Origin: Mucor racemosus
Taxonomy: Eukaryota; Mucoromycota; Mucoromycetes; Mucorales; Mucoraceae
Direction: 5' to 3'
Assembly: GCA_027405735.1 (NCBI GenBank)
Contig: JAPEHQ010000007.1
Coordinates: forward strand, 2,009,001-2,073,000
DNA length: 64,000 bases
Shown piece by piece: positions 24,025 to 35,661 of the stretch. A program made the translations under genes and the position numbers. The stretch's first letter is position 1; every line of letters begins with the position of its first letter. Under the pieces are notes generated by a model, which saw only the letters and a program-made list of their open reading frames with translations, had not been told where the DNA came from and did no database searches.

Positions 24025-24378
24025 ATGTCGAGCTCAACATACTCTACAACTTCTACCGAGAAATTGTTATCAGCTTGTGGAGGTGCTCTTGTCACTTCGT
24101 TGATGGTGACACCTATGGATGTAGTCAAAATGCGAATGCAAACTCAACATGTTTATTCTGCAACAACCAGCGGTTTATCCAAAGCAATGTGTTGTATGAC
24201 ATTCAACAATTGCACACAATCAATTAAACATGGGCTTCAGAATAACAGAATTACTAGAGGAGGCCAACTTGCAAATATTTATCAATGCACAGCGTATCCA
24301 GGGACTACAACGGTATCTGTAGTAGCAAATTCAATCAACTCGCCTGTTTTTAGAGGCACTTTTGTAAGGGGACCCCAA

Positions 24379-24412
<34 letters not shown>

Positions 24413-25439
24413 AAATCAACATATTAAGACTTTTTTCTCTCTCTTTTTTTTTTTGCTTCTTTTAGGATGGATTATATAAAATTATCAAATATGAAGGTGC
24501 CACAGCATTATGGAAAGGTTTATCACCTGCATTACTCATGTCAGTTCCAGCAAATGTCATTTATTTTGTTGGCTACGATTACTTACGGGAATTAATTCAG
24601 CCTTACACCTCAATTGATTCAAATAACGATTATTCTCCATTGGTTGCAGGTGCCATTGCCCGTACTATTGCTGTAACAATCATTTCACCCATTGAATTAT
24701 TTCGAACTAGATTACAGGCCACTACCGGCGTTCATGATTTTAACCGTAAGTCATGCGAATTTATACATTTTAGCAAACTTGTATTGATTTTCATCTTAGA
24801 TGTGATGGAAGGTGTTAAAAAAATGGTTGTCCAAGATGGATCAAAAGCTTTATGGAGAGGGTTACCTCCTACGTTATGGAGAGATGTGCCCTTTTCTGCT
24901 ATTTATTGGATGGGATATGAAGAATGTAAAAGATCGATAGAGAAAAACCAGCAGCACAGCATGAGTGAATTACAAATAACATTTGTTGCTGGCGCTCTGT
25001 CTGGCATGGTACGTTAATTTACTACGATAAATCTCGTTATACATAGATCAACTCATTTTTTACATAGTTTGGCGCAGCTGTAACTACACCTTTTGATGTC
25101 GCAAAGACAAGAAGACAAGTTGATGCCGGTAGAGGTATTATACTATAATTTTTTTAACCAATATTTTACCAATACTAATCTTAATTTTTAGAAAAATCAT
25201 CTTTGATTGATTCTCGAGTACCTGCTATCCTGAAGCAGATTTATCAACAAAATGGTCTAAAAGGTTTATTTAGAGGTTAGCTTCAAAGATTATTAATACA
25301 ATATCAGTAATTAACATAAAATTCTTTAGGAGTAACTCCCAGAGTTGCAAAGATTGGACCATCTTGCGCAATCATGATTAGTTCTTATGAAATGGGAAAG
25401 GTTTTCTTTTCCAAACATCATGATGAACAACCTCTTTGA
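24025..25439 (+). CDS. MTM1: Mitochondrial carrier, MTM1 / SLC25A39-40 type
   Basis: Six exons (24025-24363, 24466-24745, 24800-25008, 25068-25134, 25192-25275, 25330-25439) encode 362 aa. The three carrier repeats carry PMDVVK, PIELFR and PFDVAK, each fitting the Px[DE]xx[KR] signature. The order P-M-D, P-I-E, P-F-D and the stretch TPFDVAKTRRQ are typical of the MTM1/SLC25A39/SLC25A40 branch. That branch sits in the inner mitochondrial membrane and is linked to mitochondrial glutathione import and to manganese/iron handling of superoxide dismutase. A ~70-residue insertion between the first two helices contains several Cys residues, a known feature of this branch. Intron 1 contains a 31-nt T-run (24381-24411). 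The gene is intact. Confidence 0.9.
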
Positions 25440-25697
25440 GCGCTTTATAGATATCTCCTTTCAATTTTGATCGAATAGAACCCTTATCCCCACCTCCAAC
25501 ATATTATATTCACTGCACCAAAGTGAAATCATTACATTCCATACTTAGTTTTCAAAAATACCAATCCTCCCTTAACTCATAACGCATACATTGTAAATAA
25601 ATCTAAAAGTCTACAAGTGTTATACTTTTTAGTATAAACTTGAGCAATTTAAAAGTATGTAATTGGACAGAAGCTGTCTTTTTTCCATACATACAAT

Positions 25698-26281
25698 AAC
25701 TCAAGGAAGCTGATATCTGAAGTATTTGTTGTATTTATTTCTACCTATGTCCATGTGGAACTGCGACTTGGATCAATATATATTCATTGATATTATATTT
25801 TTATTGTTCACAATATATAGTATAAGTGAGCAGCAAATTATAGGCGCACTTTCGTAATAATTTTGTCGACACACAATGCTTGTGGAAGTTGCCACTCGGG
25901 ATCATTGTGTCAAAGACGTATACCTACTCTCATGCGAATTTAGAAGTTACTAGGATCGAAATTTGCCATGATAGGATTCTTGTTATCAAGTAAATTTCAA
26001 TTATTTTCTCCTAATTGTCGAATTCCGTAAAATTTTTAAAGATGGTATATCTTCCCTCTATGGGCCATTGATATCTGCCCGAAAATAAAAGAGTTAACAC
26101 CAGAATATAAGTGCACTCGTCTAACATTGACCAGAATTGGCCTAAAATAGACTGTAAAAAATTAAGGAATTAAATTAAGATGTTATTTTTCTGTATTCAC
26201 AAGATAGATGAAACAAAAAACTACTCTGAATTTTTTATTTCAGCAAAAAATACGAATTTCTTGTCAAGATAATCAAATAAT
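25698..26281. repeat. Dispersed repeat R1, copy B, left part
   Basis: This is colinear with copy A (15.6-16.2 kb) and stops at 26281, where the LINE is inserted. The repeat resumes at 31867. The last 14 bp, GATAATCAAATAAT (26268-26281), are the target-site duplication. Confidence 0.8.
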
Positions 26282-26392
26282 ATTTTTTTTTTTTGTAGAT
26301 TAATATTTTATTTATTCAAATATTGTGGATGAGGGACACATCGCGGAGTGGTGGACCTCGAAAAACGGTGAAGGGGGAATGCTTATTTTATA

Positions 26393-29300
26393 TTAATGTG
26401 AAGAAGGGATCAATTTGTCAATATGACAAACTGCCCGAGAAGAAAAGTGTGAAATAGAAGAAAAGTTGAGAACCTCCGGGTTTTGGTTCCCATGGAGCCA
26501 GTACAAATTCCACATCTGCCAAAAGGTGGTGGAGAGGACGGAAATATACTTGGATTTATCTTTGACAAAGTGAGGTAAGTGAAGATACCGGATGGAGCCA
26601 TATAAAATTTCTTTAGTAATTGGATAATGAGGATAGTAAATCTTTAAAATGTCTTGCCACAAGGACCATTTTACTGGACAATCTATGATAAAATGCCGTA
26701 AGGTATCCACTCCAGAGCCACAGAAAGAACATACATTGTTGGTAACAGCACCAAAAGTAACCAGATAGGATTTATGCGGGATACATTTGGACACTGCGCG
26801 GTACAAAACGGTTCTGGCTGATGGATGCATGGCTGTGGTCCACAGAAGTTTAACCACTTTATTAGAGAACTTGGGGCCTTTACGCACACTCTCTTGCCGA
26901 GATTTCCGGAATTCAATGGAGGAGAAGGAGGACCAGGCATCGAGTTGTGCGACTTGTTGGATGATTTGATGTTGAGTCCAATCTGTTGGTACCAGTGAAG
27001 GAGGGTTGAGAATGTGTGTCCACACGCAAGGCTTCAACTTGACCGTTTGATGTACTAAAATGTTTTCAAACAATGTTCGACATAATCGGGGGAAGGCAGT
27101 AAATTCATGGGCCACACGTAATCGCAGGCGTTGTTGAGTGGAATCATAGATCATAAACTTATCACCGGTAAACTTGGTGTGCCGATGAAACCAATGATCC
27201 TCTGGGAGACCAGTTAGCAACTTATGGAGCGGTAATTGTAACAACGTATTTAATGGGACCATCTCAAGTACATTGAGGCCAGCGTAATCAAAGTAGTCAA
27301 ACAGCTCAAAGATGGAATGCCAAATCGATAAATCCCTGTTGAACAGTTTTGATTTACGGTATTGAGGGTCCAGAAAAGCCAGAAATGGGAATTCAGAAGA
27401 GAGAGGTAGTAATGAAAGATGGTGTATCATCAATGGAAATAGAAAGGAAGGACACTTTTGTGGATCAAAGATATAGTTTAACCATCGTTTTTGTAGGATG
27501 AGTTATTGGATTTGTGGATCGAGCACAGCTAGACCTCCATAGTGGCGAGGGAGAAACAATATCTCCTTACGTAGTAGAGGGGCTTTCCTGTTCCATACAA
27601 ACTGGTAAATCGCTTTCTTAACATTTTCTATAAACCGTTTGGTTGGTTTCAACAATCGAAGACTATACCAAATTTTTGATAGGATTAGGCTATTCACAAT
27701 TGTGACCTTACCAAGGATGGATAGTTGCCTCTGACCATAAATGTGGCATTGCTGTCTAACGGACGATAACAACATTTCCTCTGTTTGAGCTCGTTGAGCA
27801 GGTGTGTAAGCAAAATAGAGCCCTAAATAGCGAAATGCATTACCGGAACCTTGGTGATGGTATACTTGGATGTTCATATTCAGGAATTGTGTCTGCCATG
27901 CTAGTGATAGACTTCCATTTAGGGAGAAGGCCTCCGATTTGTCTTCATTGAATTTCGCATTGGAAACTGCAGCATAACGTCGCATGTGATGTTTCAAACG
28001 AGTCAAGTCTGCACTGTCCCTCATCAAAATACAAACATCATCGGCGTATGCCAAACATTTCATTGGTGGGCTCACAATTGTAGATCTAGCAGGAGGAGGT
28101 GATAGCGCATCCTTCACCTGAAAGCCTTGATACTGGGGATCTTGTATGATTGATAGCAGGAAAGGTTCAAGGGCTATGTCAAATAGGAGTGGTGACAGTG
28201 GATCTCCTTGTCTGATTCCTCTTTCCTGATAAACGGCCTCCGTAAAATACCCATTGACGTTCACATACATGTTATTGCCAAAGAAGAGCTGTTTAATACT
28301 TGAGACAAAACGAGCAGGGAAACCAAAACGTAGCATTACTGCACACAAATAATCCGCATGCACCCGATCATAAGCCTTTTCTTGGTCGAGGAGAAGTCCT
28401 GCACCTGGGTGAGAATAGCACTTGGCTTGTTCCAAGACCATAGATAGAGCCATGCCATTATCACAGATAAAACGGTTTTGAAGGAATCCCGATTGATAAG
28501 GGTTGATTATCTTTCCAACTATAGGAGCCATTCTTTTCGTAATAATGCGAGTGAAGACTTTTCCATCACAGCCTAGAAGGCAGATTGGTCGCCAATTCTT
28601 TAATAAAGTCAATAAACCCTTCTTGGGAAGCAATCGGATCCGAAGATCGTGCCATGAGGCAGGAAATATCCCATCAAGGGCATCATTATACACCTTTAGG
28701 ACCAAAACTTGGATACTACGATACCTGAAGAGGAGGGAAAGAAACGGATAGGAAAGACCATCACTCCCAGGAGCCGTAGCTTTGGCTGACCTGTTTGCCT
28801 GTTCTGCTATTTCTTCAAGAGTAATAGGCGCCATCAGTGAATTTTGATCGTCGTCTGTTACTAACCGCTCGAAGTTAATTGAATCTAGATATGCATTTAT
28901 AGTAGCTGGACTGACAGGGTCCGAACTATACAGCGATTGATAATATTTCCAAGCAAAAGTCTTCATATCCCCAAGATCACCAGAAACATTTGAAATACCA
29001 CGAGAATTGTTTCGTGTAGCATTCAAAGCAGGATCAGGAGTCTCCGTAATTCCATTATCCAGAGCTTCTTCAGTTCCAACAGCCCCACTAGTAGGCAAGA
29101 TATCGGTATGACTATCTGCACCAACAGAATCCAAAGCACCACCAGGACCATTATCACCACGATTATCGAAAATAACAACCGGCCCGGAAGTAGCAATATT
29201 ATTTACCACACTGTTATCACCCTCGCCGTTTATAGGCGTCGCTGCCCTACGATCCCCATTAGATTCATTTCCCTCTAAAGGAACAACACTAGGTTCCGGC

Positions 29301-30487
29301 TGTTGCAATGTTGCCATATATTGTTGAGAGGATCTTGTTTGATGTAGACGTTTCAAATACCCAGCTGAACGTTCCCCTTTTTCTCTCCAGGTATCCCCAG
29401 CCCTGAGAGCGGCAATGTCCACTAGCTCCTGTTGGAGGACCTGAAGCATAGAATCAATCCGCGGTAGCAGAAAGAGAAGTGTAGACTTTGGAGGTTTTGA
29501 TCGTAACAGACGGTTGCGTTTTCGTTCCAAATGCTTGATGCTCAATCTTCGCCAGTTGACATATTTGATTCCAAATGTTTTGATTACCTTTTTGGTTGTG
29601 GTTTTAATCCTTTCCCATTGCTCCTGGGGAGAGATGGTGGCATCCATAGAAGCCATAAGTGTGTTGATTTTCTGTTCCAGTTGATGTTGAAAGTCCAAGT
29701 TGTTTGCATAAGCAGGATTACCACGCCATAGGCCGGGACCAAGCTTAGAAGTCCCCAGTTTGAAACTTACTTCCAGAATAGCATGATCTGACCACGAGTT
29801 AGGAATAAAGCCAACGGAGGCATCCTTAACGAGATTCCGTAGGGCGGAGCCTGCAAAAATATAATCAATAGTAGAGAGTGCATGTTGATAAGTTGGTATT
29901 GTATTCATGTTGTTGTGGAGCAGGCAGTTGTGAAAGTGCTGATCCAAATACCCGATCCATTCTAAAGAAGTTTTCACTATACGAGGAGCCTTGTCTATAT
30001 CTCTCTCATAATCATAGTTGAAATCTCCTGAAATGATTAGGCGCTCTATATCTAATGTATCCGAAAGAGTTGAGAGCATTGTGTAAATTGATTGAAAGAA
30101 TTCCTGTCTTGGTCGGTTGGCCGACGTGGCAGGGGCATATAAATTAAGAATAAAGAAAGGTTCAAAAAAGTTATGAGGATGATGAACCTTGCAAAGAATA
30201 TATCTCTCAGAGTCATATATATGATTAGTAGCAATCTTGGTCAGTATATAATCAGATGAGAATGAAGCTATACCACAATAATAAGTCCATAAATATTGTT
30301 GGGCTTGTAGTTGTAGTTCAATTGGAGTAATATTAGGAGGTTTGGCGTGAGTTTCTTGTAGTGATATTATGTGGAACTGTTGAAGTCTTAAGTAACGGAG
30401 GTAAGATGATTGTGTTTGTGGATGTCCTGCTTTCACTAGACTGTTGGAGTTGAGTGAAGCGTATTTAAATTGTAAGTTATTAATCAT
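26393..30487 (-). pseudogene. LINE ORF2: endonuclease-reverse transcriptase with one stop codon
   Basis: The frame is open from 30487 to a TAA at 27503-27505, then continues in the same frame to 26393. The first ~994 residues hold an APE-like endonuclease (ISGDFNYD near the start, later SDHAILEV) and the reverse transcriptase (DQEKAYDRV; catalytic box LAYADDV). The region after the stop carries a zinc finger CSFCGSGVDTLRHFIIDC of the zf-RVT type. The downstream frame stays open, so the single stop looks like a recent nonsense change (a C-to-T transition would explain it). The start lies two bases after the ORF1 stop (TAA-TT-ATG), suggesting termination-reinitiation. Product if intact: target-primed reverse transcription. 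Classed as broken because of the stop. Confidence 0.9.
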
Positions 30488-30489
30488 AA

Positions 30490-31851
30490 TTATAAGTGAT
30501 TCTGGGTGGGAGGTGAAGAACCGTTATAATTACTGGGAGATGCCGCATTAGAACTGGGAGAGATGTTGCTATCATCGCTTCCTGCTCCAGATGTATTATT
30601 ATCTGTACTGATATTCTGATCCTGAATAAGTCCCTCGACTTCATCAGCTTCCACTTCACTGTGATCCATGTCCTCATCCTCAGATTCACTCTCATTCTCA
30701 GAGGGTTGATAGCTAATGTCGTCCTCCATATCAGACATTTCCTCGTCGCTCACTGATCTTTGAGTTCGCTTCTTGGTAGTCTCTATAGCTTGTCCTTTAC
30801 CCTGTTGAGAGGGAGTGGTGTGCTTTGGTGGAGTATCAGGTGATGGTTCCTGAGTGACCTGCGTTTGTTGTTGTTGCTGTTTAGAACTTTCTTGATCTTT
30901 ACTGCCGCCTGGAGCCCATCCAGATTTGACAGCTTCATCAGATGGAATAGGAGGGGTTTTCCTAGCCTTCTTGGTGGGTCGATTGTTAGTGCCCTTTTTG
31001 GGTTTGTCGCAATCGGCTTGCTTGTGTCCGTGGCGATCACAATTGTAACACATGATATGAGCTAAAGCTTTTTTACATTCGAACTTGGTGTGGCCCTCTT
31101 CATGGCAGTAGCGACACCAAGTAGGCATGTCAGGGAAAGTTGCATAGCAGAACTCTTGATCATGCTCAGTCATCCAGGAAATGGTGTGAGTCAGCTTCAT
31201 ATAATCTTTATCAGGAATTTGCTGGATAATGGCATAACCAGATCCCATGTACCAACCCATGGACTGTTCATAATGCAGGCCGAGATCAAGAATATTACCA
31301 AATTTACCCAGTACTGCACTTAGGTCTTGTAGTAAACGGTCTTTTGGTATAAAAGGAATATCCGTGAGGTTGACTTGGATGACTTTACCCTGCCCATGGA
31401 TGGCTTTGCAGGGGAACAGTTGAACCTTGGAATTTCCTGAATCATATAGGACGCCTTCTGTCATGAAACGTTGTGCAATCGCTTCATTAGGATATATCTC
31501 AATATATCTTTGATTATTCTTGCCAAGAAACTTGACACCATTGAAATTGTTTGCTTTATATTGCTTGTCAAGGATGATCAGATGTTGCTGGTCTGTCATG
31601 TTGGGAATTTTCGCAATATCTAGAAAATAGCCATTGGCCGTTCGTGCATGGCGCCAAATACGGGTTTTGATGCTGCGTAGTTGAGGATTGGTGGAGGGGT
31701 TAGCGGTTGACATACCAATGCTAGTGTTTTCAGCGTCTCCGTGCATGAGAGAATGTGAAGTGGTGGCGAGACGATTGTAGGCCGCGTCAGCGTAGCTTCT
31801 ACCGGGTACGTTCGTACCAGGTGGTTTCTGTTTTTTACTGGGAAGAGCCAT
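30490..31851 (-). CDS. LINE ORF1, Gag-like zinc-knuckle protein (453 aa)
   Basis: This is an open frame of 453 residues. Two CCHC knuckles lie near residues 250-290: CRYCHEEGHTKFEC and CYNCDRHGHKQADC. A basic linker and an acidic Ser-rich C-terminus follow. The N-terminal two thirds resembles the RNA-binding ORF1 of fungal LINEs. Its expected role is to bind element RNA as the nucleoprotein particle. The start codon is one base inside the element boundary. The stop TAA is followed by TT and the ORF2 ATG. Confidence 0.9.
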   Translation of the reverse strand: MALPSKKQKPPGTNVPGRSYADAAYNRLATTSHSLMHGDAENTSIGMSTANPSTNPQLRSIKTRIWRHARTANGYFLDIAKIPNMTDQQHLIILDKQYKANNFNGVKFLGKNNQRYIEIYPNEAIAQRFMTEGVLYDSGNSKVQLFPCKAIHGQGKVIQVNLTDIPFIPKDRLLQDLSAVLGKFGNILDLGLHYEQSMGWYMGSGYAIIQQIPDKDYMKLTHTISWMTEHDQEFCYATFPDMPTWCRYCHEEGHTKFECKKALAHIMCYNCDRHGHKQADCDKPKKGTNNRPTKKARKTPPIPSDEAVKSGWAPGGSKDQESSKQQQQQTQVTQEPSPDTPPKHTTPSQQGKGQAIETTKKRTQRSVSDEEMSDMEDDISYQPSENESESEDEDMDHSEVEADEVEGLIQDQNISTDNNTSGAGSDDSNISPSSNAASPSNYNGSSPPTQNHL

Positions 31852-31866
31852 TGATAATCAAATAAT

Positions 31867-32915
31867 AGTTCACATTACAGCTTAAACCTATGCCAACGGG
31901 ATTCGAAAATTTATTTGAAAAAAAATGGTCTAAAATGTTTAAAAAAATAAAAAAGTTTAATAGCTCATAAACTGCAAAATAAGCTCAACTAGCGCATTAA
32001 ATGTTTTTTGTACAGTTTTAAATTCTGCATTTATCAAAATAAAATTCAAACAAAAGTTTCATATTAAATTTTGCGCAAAATGCAATTGCAATTTTGGAGG
32101 TTTTTTGAAGGTACACATCACTTTTTATAATTATATTAAAAATATAATTTATGGAAATGATGCGCAAAAAAAATATCTATCGACTGAGCCATTGTTGAGC
32201 CTTGTAACTGCATTTTTCGTAGAGAAAACAAGATTTTTATCAATTTTTTTTTGAAATTCAGAATTTTGGATGAGGGTACACAAGGGGAAAATTGAAGCCA
32301 GGAACGAAGGTATCTCTTTGTACATATTTTTGAGAATATCTCCATGAAAAATCAATATTTTGAAGAAAACTAAATTGAATCCGGTAGAGCTCAAAAGATT
32401 CTATGATATAAATGTAAAAAAAAATGCTACTCAATTTAATCAACATTTTGAAATCTACAACTAAAATGTCAAAAAAATGAAAAAAAAATAAAAATGTTCA
32501 GAATTTTTTTATATTACAATATGTAATAGAGCACTTTAAAACAAGTAAATTTCATTATTGGAAAGTGGTAGTATAGCTTATTTTTTTCTGGAGATATGAA
32601 GCCTCAAAGTTTTCAATTCATTAGCAGTAAAATACGCGTAAAAAATCTGAAACCTTAGCACTGAAAAATTAATACCAACTGCAAAAAGTAGGATATTTCC
32701 GGATACTTATTTTTAGATTAAAGCTGAACATCTCAGGTACATTGGCATATAATTTTTTCTTGGTGTTATTTAGTGAAAAAAAAAAGTAGATCAGGGATGA
32801 AAAGTGAGACCCAGTTTTTAAGGAAAAAGCAGTGAATTTTACGCGTTTTTGAGTCTTTTGTGAGATATAAAATAAATTTAAGAATAGGTAGCATAATGCG
32901 ACCAATTCATATCTG
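31867..32915. repeat. Dispersed repeat R1, copy B, right part
   Basis: This is the continuation of copy B beyond the LINE and its second target duplication. The segment ~32480-32915 is very similar to 46000-46410 in copy C, closer than to copy A, which suggests recent spread or gene conversion between these copies. Confidence 0.8.
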
Positions 32916-33266
32916 TTTATATAAAAATATTTAAGGCCTATCTTACTAGGAGATTAATATTAGGTAATTAGTTATAGAAATGGTGGCATGCTTTGATTCT
33001 GAAGAATCACAATTTTGGTAATCATTTTATCACTAAAATGCCTTTATATATGATATTATTACCAAACCGTTTTATCATTCATAGTATATGAGTTTTATAC
33101 ATATATACTATAGATACATAATAATAATTTTTTGAGATACCCTTAACTTTTGGTATATATATATTTATAAGTATAATATTATGTTTAAATATTGAAAAAG
33201 AGCGCTTTGCATTTGAAATTAAATTTATTTTTTTATGTGCATTGTATATTGCGTAACCTACAAAAT
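32916..33266. other. Intergenic AT-rich, no gene seen
   Basis: This lies between the R1 copy and the 3' end of the siderophore transporter gene. It contains only AT-rich sequence and probably the transporter's 3' UTR. Confidence 0.4.
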
Positions 33267-35297
33267 TTATGGTTTTTTATTAGGCATTTCAGAAGCATGA
33301 CTGATGACTACTTCTTCATCCACAGCTTCCTCATCCAGAGTTTTAGTGTCCATATTCTCTTCTGACTCGTGGTCTTTGACATTAACGAGTAAAAATCCTT
33401 TCAAAGGAATTGAGGCCAAAAAACTCAAAGCACCTATACAAACAGCAATGATACCCAATAAACGCATAGCATCGTCATAAGCAAGAACAACGCCCTGGTG
33501 TTGATCTTCAGGAAGGGCGAGTGCATAACTGATGCTCTGTACAATTTTGGTATATTCATAGTTTCCTGGAACATATTTTTCAAATAAACCAGGAAGAACC
33601 GAGTTCCACACGGAACCAGCAATGGTGGTACCAATGCTAGCAGCCACTGAGGTACCAACCTCGTAAAGAGCAATGACGATAGCAATATCTACGATACACA
33701 CATTAGATAAAGTGAAAAAAATATACTAGAAAAATATTTACCACTGGGAGGCACAGATGCCTGAATTCCTACTAAAATGGGATAATTAATAAATGCAGTT
33801 GCAGCACCGAAAATAACTTGAGAAATGACGATAAATGCATCATGTGAATGAGAGTTTCGAGCAGGAATCATAAGGCCAGGACCAAGGACACTGAATGCAG
33901 CACCAATCCATACATATGGTCTCCAAAGACGAGTACGTTTCATGAGATAGCCAACAACAAGCGGTAAGCACACATAGGTTACATTGAAACCACGTTCCAA
34001 GTAAGTGGCATTTTGTGATGTCAATCGACGAGTTACTTGAAGGTATGTCAAGAAATACTGAAAGTCCATTATATTGTTGATGACGGCAATTAAGGAAACT
34101 ACAAGTACACCCCAAATAGGGTTTTTAGATTTCCAATTAGATATAGGTACTACTGGCTTGGGAGCAAATTTCCATTCCCAAATAACGAAAAGAACCCAGG
34201 TACCACCACCTGCACAGAGTGTGCCAATGGTAGTTGCTAACATACAATTTAGACAAGATATTCGACACAAATTTTTACTGCTTCAATACTTACAAGATCC
34301 CCAACCTCCCCAATTATTAGCAAGAATCAAGGGCAAAAGAACCAAGAATAAACCAGAAGCCAAAAGAATACTTCCAATTAGATCAATTTCATTAAAGAGC
34401 CATAGTGCTTTGCCTGCAAAGGTACGTTTGGTTTCCGGAATCGATATTGTTTCTTTAAGGAGATTAGTTTTCTTAACCTTTTTTTGTATACGCCATAAGC
34501 CAATAATAAGAGGAGCACTAGTTATAAACATGACAATGGTGACATGACCGTAACCCCATCTCCATTGACCGCTATCAAGAATTTTCTGAGCAGCAGCGCT
34601 TGCAGCAAATAAATTGATGATAGTTGGAAAGTTATATAAAGCCAAAAACATGGAGCGATTAACAATGTCAGTCATGTCTAAATTTGGTATAATTATGTCA
34701 ATGTTGATTTAGTAAAAAGATCAAGTTTACATACCACCAATAAGAATAGGTCCTAATACAAGTGTTCCCGAGAAACCGAAAGCGTAGATTACTTGTCCGC
34801 CCTTTTGTTTGTAAAACAAATTAGATATTTATATATATTATATAAAAAAAGGAAGACATAATTACAATAAGAGTGTTGTAGTTTTGAGCACATGCCATAA
34901 TAATAAACGATATAATAAAAAATACAATGGAAATGGTATAAGCTTCAGCGCGACCTGTCATATCTGATAATTTCGAATACATGGGTTGTAATGCAGTTTG
35001 CAAGATACTGAGCACTGTTGTTAACACGCCAGATATATTGTTTGCTTGAAACATACTTGTGATAGTAGGTGTTAAAGCATAAACAGCACTTTTCTCCCAA
35101 GTCATTGCCCAGGAAACTAGCAGTAAACTATAGAAAGCAACGTTTTATTAATTTATATCGCAAATATTACCGATCAACACAACTTGCCCTGAAAAAACAA
35201 GGATTTTATCCGTTTTAGACATGACAGATCTCGATGCTTGTGCCACTAAAGCACCTTTTGACACTGTAATCTCTTTTGGCACGACTTTTTCCTTCAT
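33267..35297 (-). CDS. MFS siderophore-iron transporter (ARN/SIT family)
   Basis: Six exons in transcript order (35297-35171, 35116-34866, ~34801-34736, 34677-34294, 34236-33742, 33688-33267) give ~581 aa. The donor of exon 3 is the least certain boundary. The protein has ~12-14 hydrophobic helices. Features of the siderophore-H+ symporter branch include SWAMTWEKSAVYALTP, QPMYSKLSDMTGRAEAY and GGQVIYAFGFSG. Late in the sequence there is a long extracellular loop (LPGLFEKYVPGNYEYTKIVQ) as in yeast Arn/Sit1. The cytoplasmic C-terminus is acidic. Its likely role is uptake of ferric siderophores, perhaps rhizoferrin type in this lineage (inference). It is the last of four tandem minus-strand genes; 364 bp separate its start from the end of the VNX1-like gene. 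Confidence 0.85.
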
Positions 35298-35661
35298 TTT
35301 TTAATGTATAAAAAAGGAGAAATTGTTAGAATAAAGTAAATTTTTTCATCTTTTTATTCTGTTTTTCATTTGAGACATGATTTATGATCATCTCGCTTTT
35401 ATTTGATTTCCGCATTTTGCAGATTATAAAAAGATAAGCAAACATCAATCAGATTCTAAATTAACAAAAAATTGCAGTAAACAAAGCTTGTTATCATATC
35501 AATTTAATCCATAGTGTAACTGCCATTTTGATATCAGTATTAATAGATGTTTAAATCAAAAGATATCGAATTAGGTAACAAACAAACAATTTTATTGGCC
35601 CAGAAAAATATTTAAGATTACAGATTAAATAGCATATGTACAACGATCTAAATGTAAGGTA
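35298..35661. promoter_or_regulatory. Intergenic: promoter side of siderophore transporter
   Basis: This 364-bp spacer is AT-rich. It contains GATA/TATC cores (for example TGTTATCATATC near 35490 and AAAAGATATCG near 35558), the core recognised by GATA-type iron regulators of fungal siderophore genes. Such cores are frequent by chance in AT-rich DNA, so regulation by such a factor is only a suggestion. Confidence 0.25.

Larger units (their letters stand above)
26282..31852 (-). mobile_element. Non-LTR retrotransposon (LINE), 5.57 kb
   Basis: This element is inserted on the minus strand in an R1 copy. A perfect 14-bp target duplication GATAATCAAATAAT lies at 26268-26281 and 31853-31866. A run of 12 T at 26283-26294 is the poly(A) tail read from the plus strand. 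It has two ORFs: a Gag-like ORF1 with zinc knuckles, and an ORF2 with APE-type endonuclease, reverse transcriptase and a C-terminal zinc finger. The element begins one base before the ORF1 ATG, so it has essentially no 5' leader. ORF2 has one in-frame stop. The perfect target duplication points to a recent insertion. Confidence 0.95.

Noticed and set aside
32669..32905. Conserved 78-aa frame also at 46159-46395
   Set aside because: Both are in nearly identical R1 segments; low-complexity hydrophobic sequence with no start context or conserved third-position bias to support a gene.
35298..35661. Firm GATA-factor operator sites for iron control
   Set aside because: The GATA cores are too frequent in AT-rich DNA to call; kept only as a weak note.
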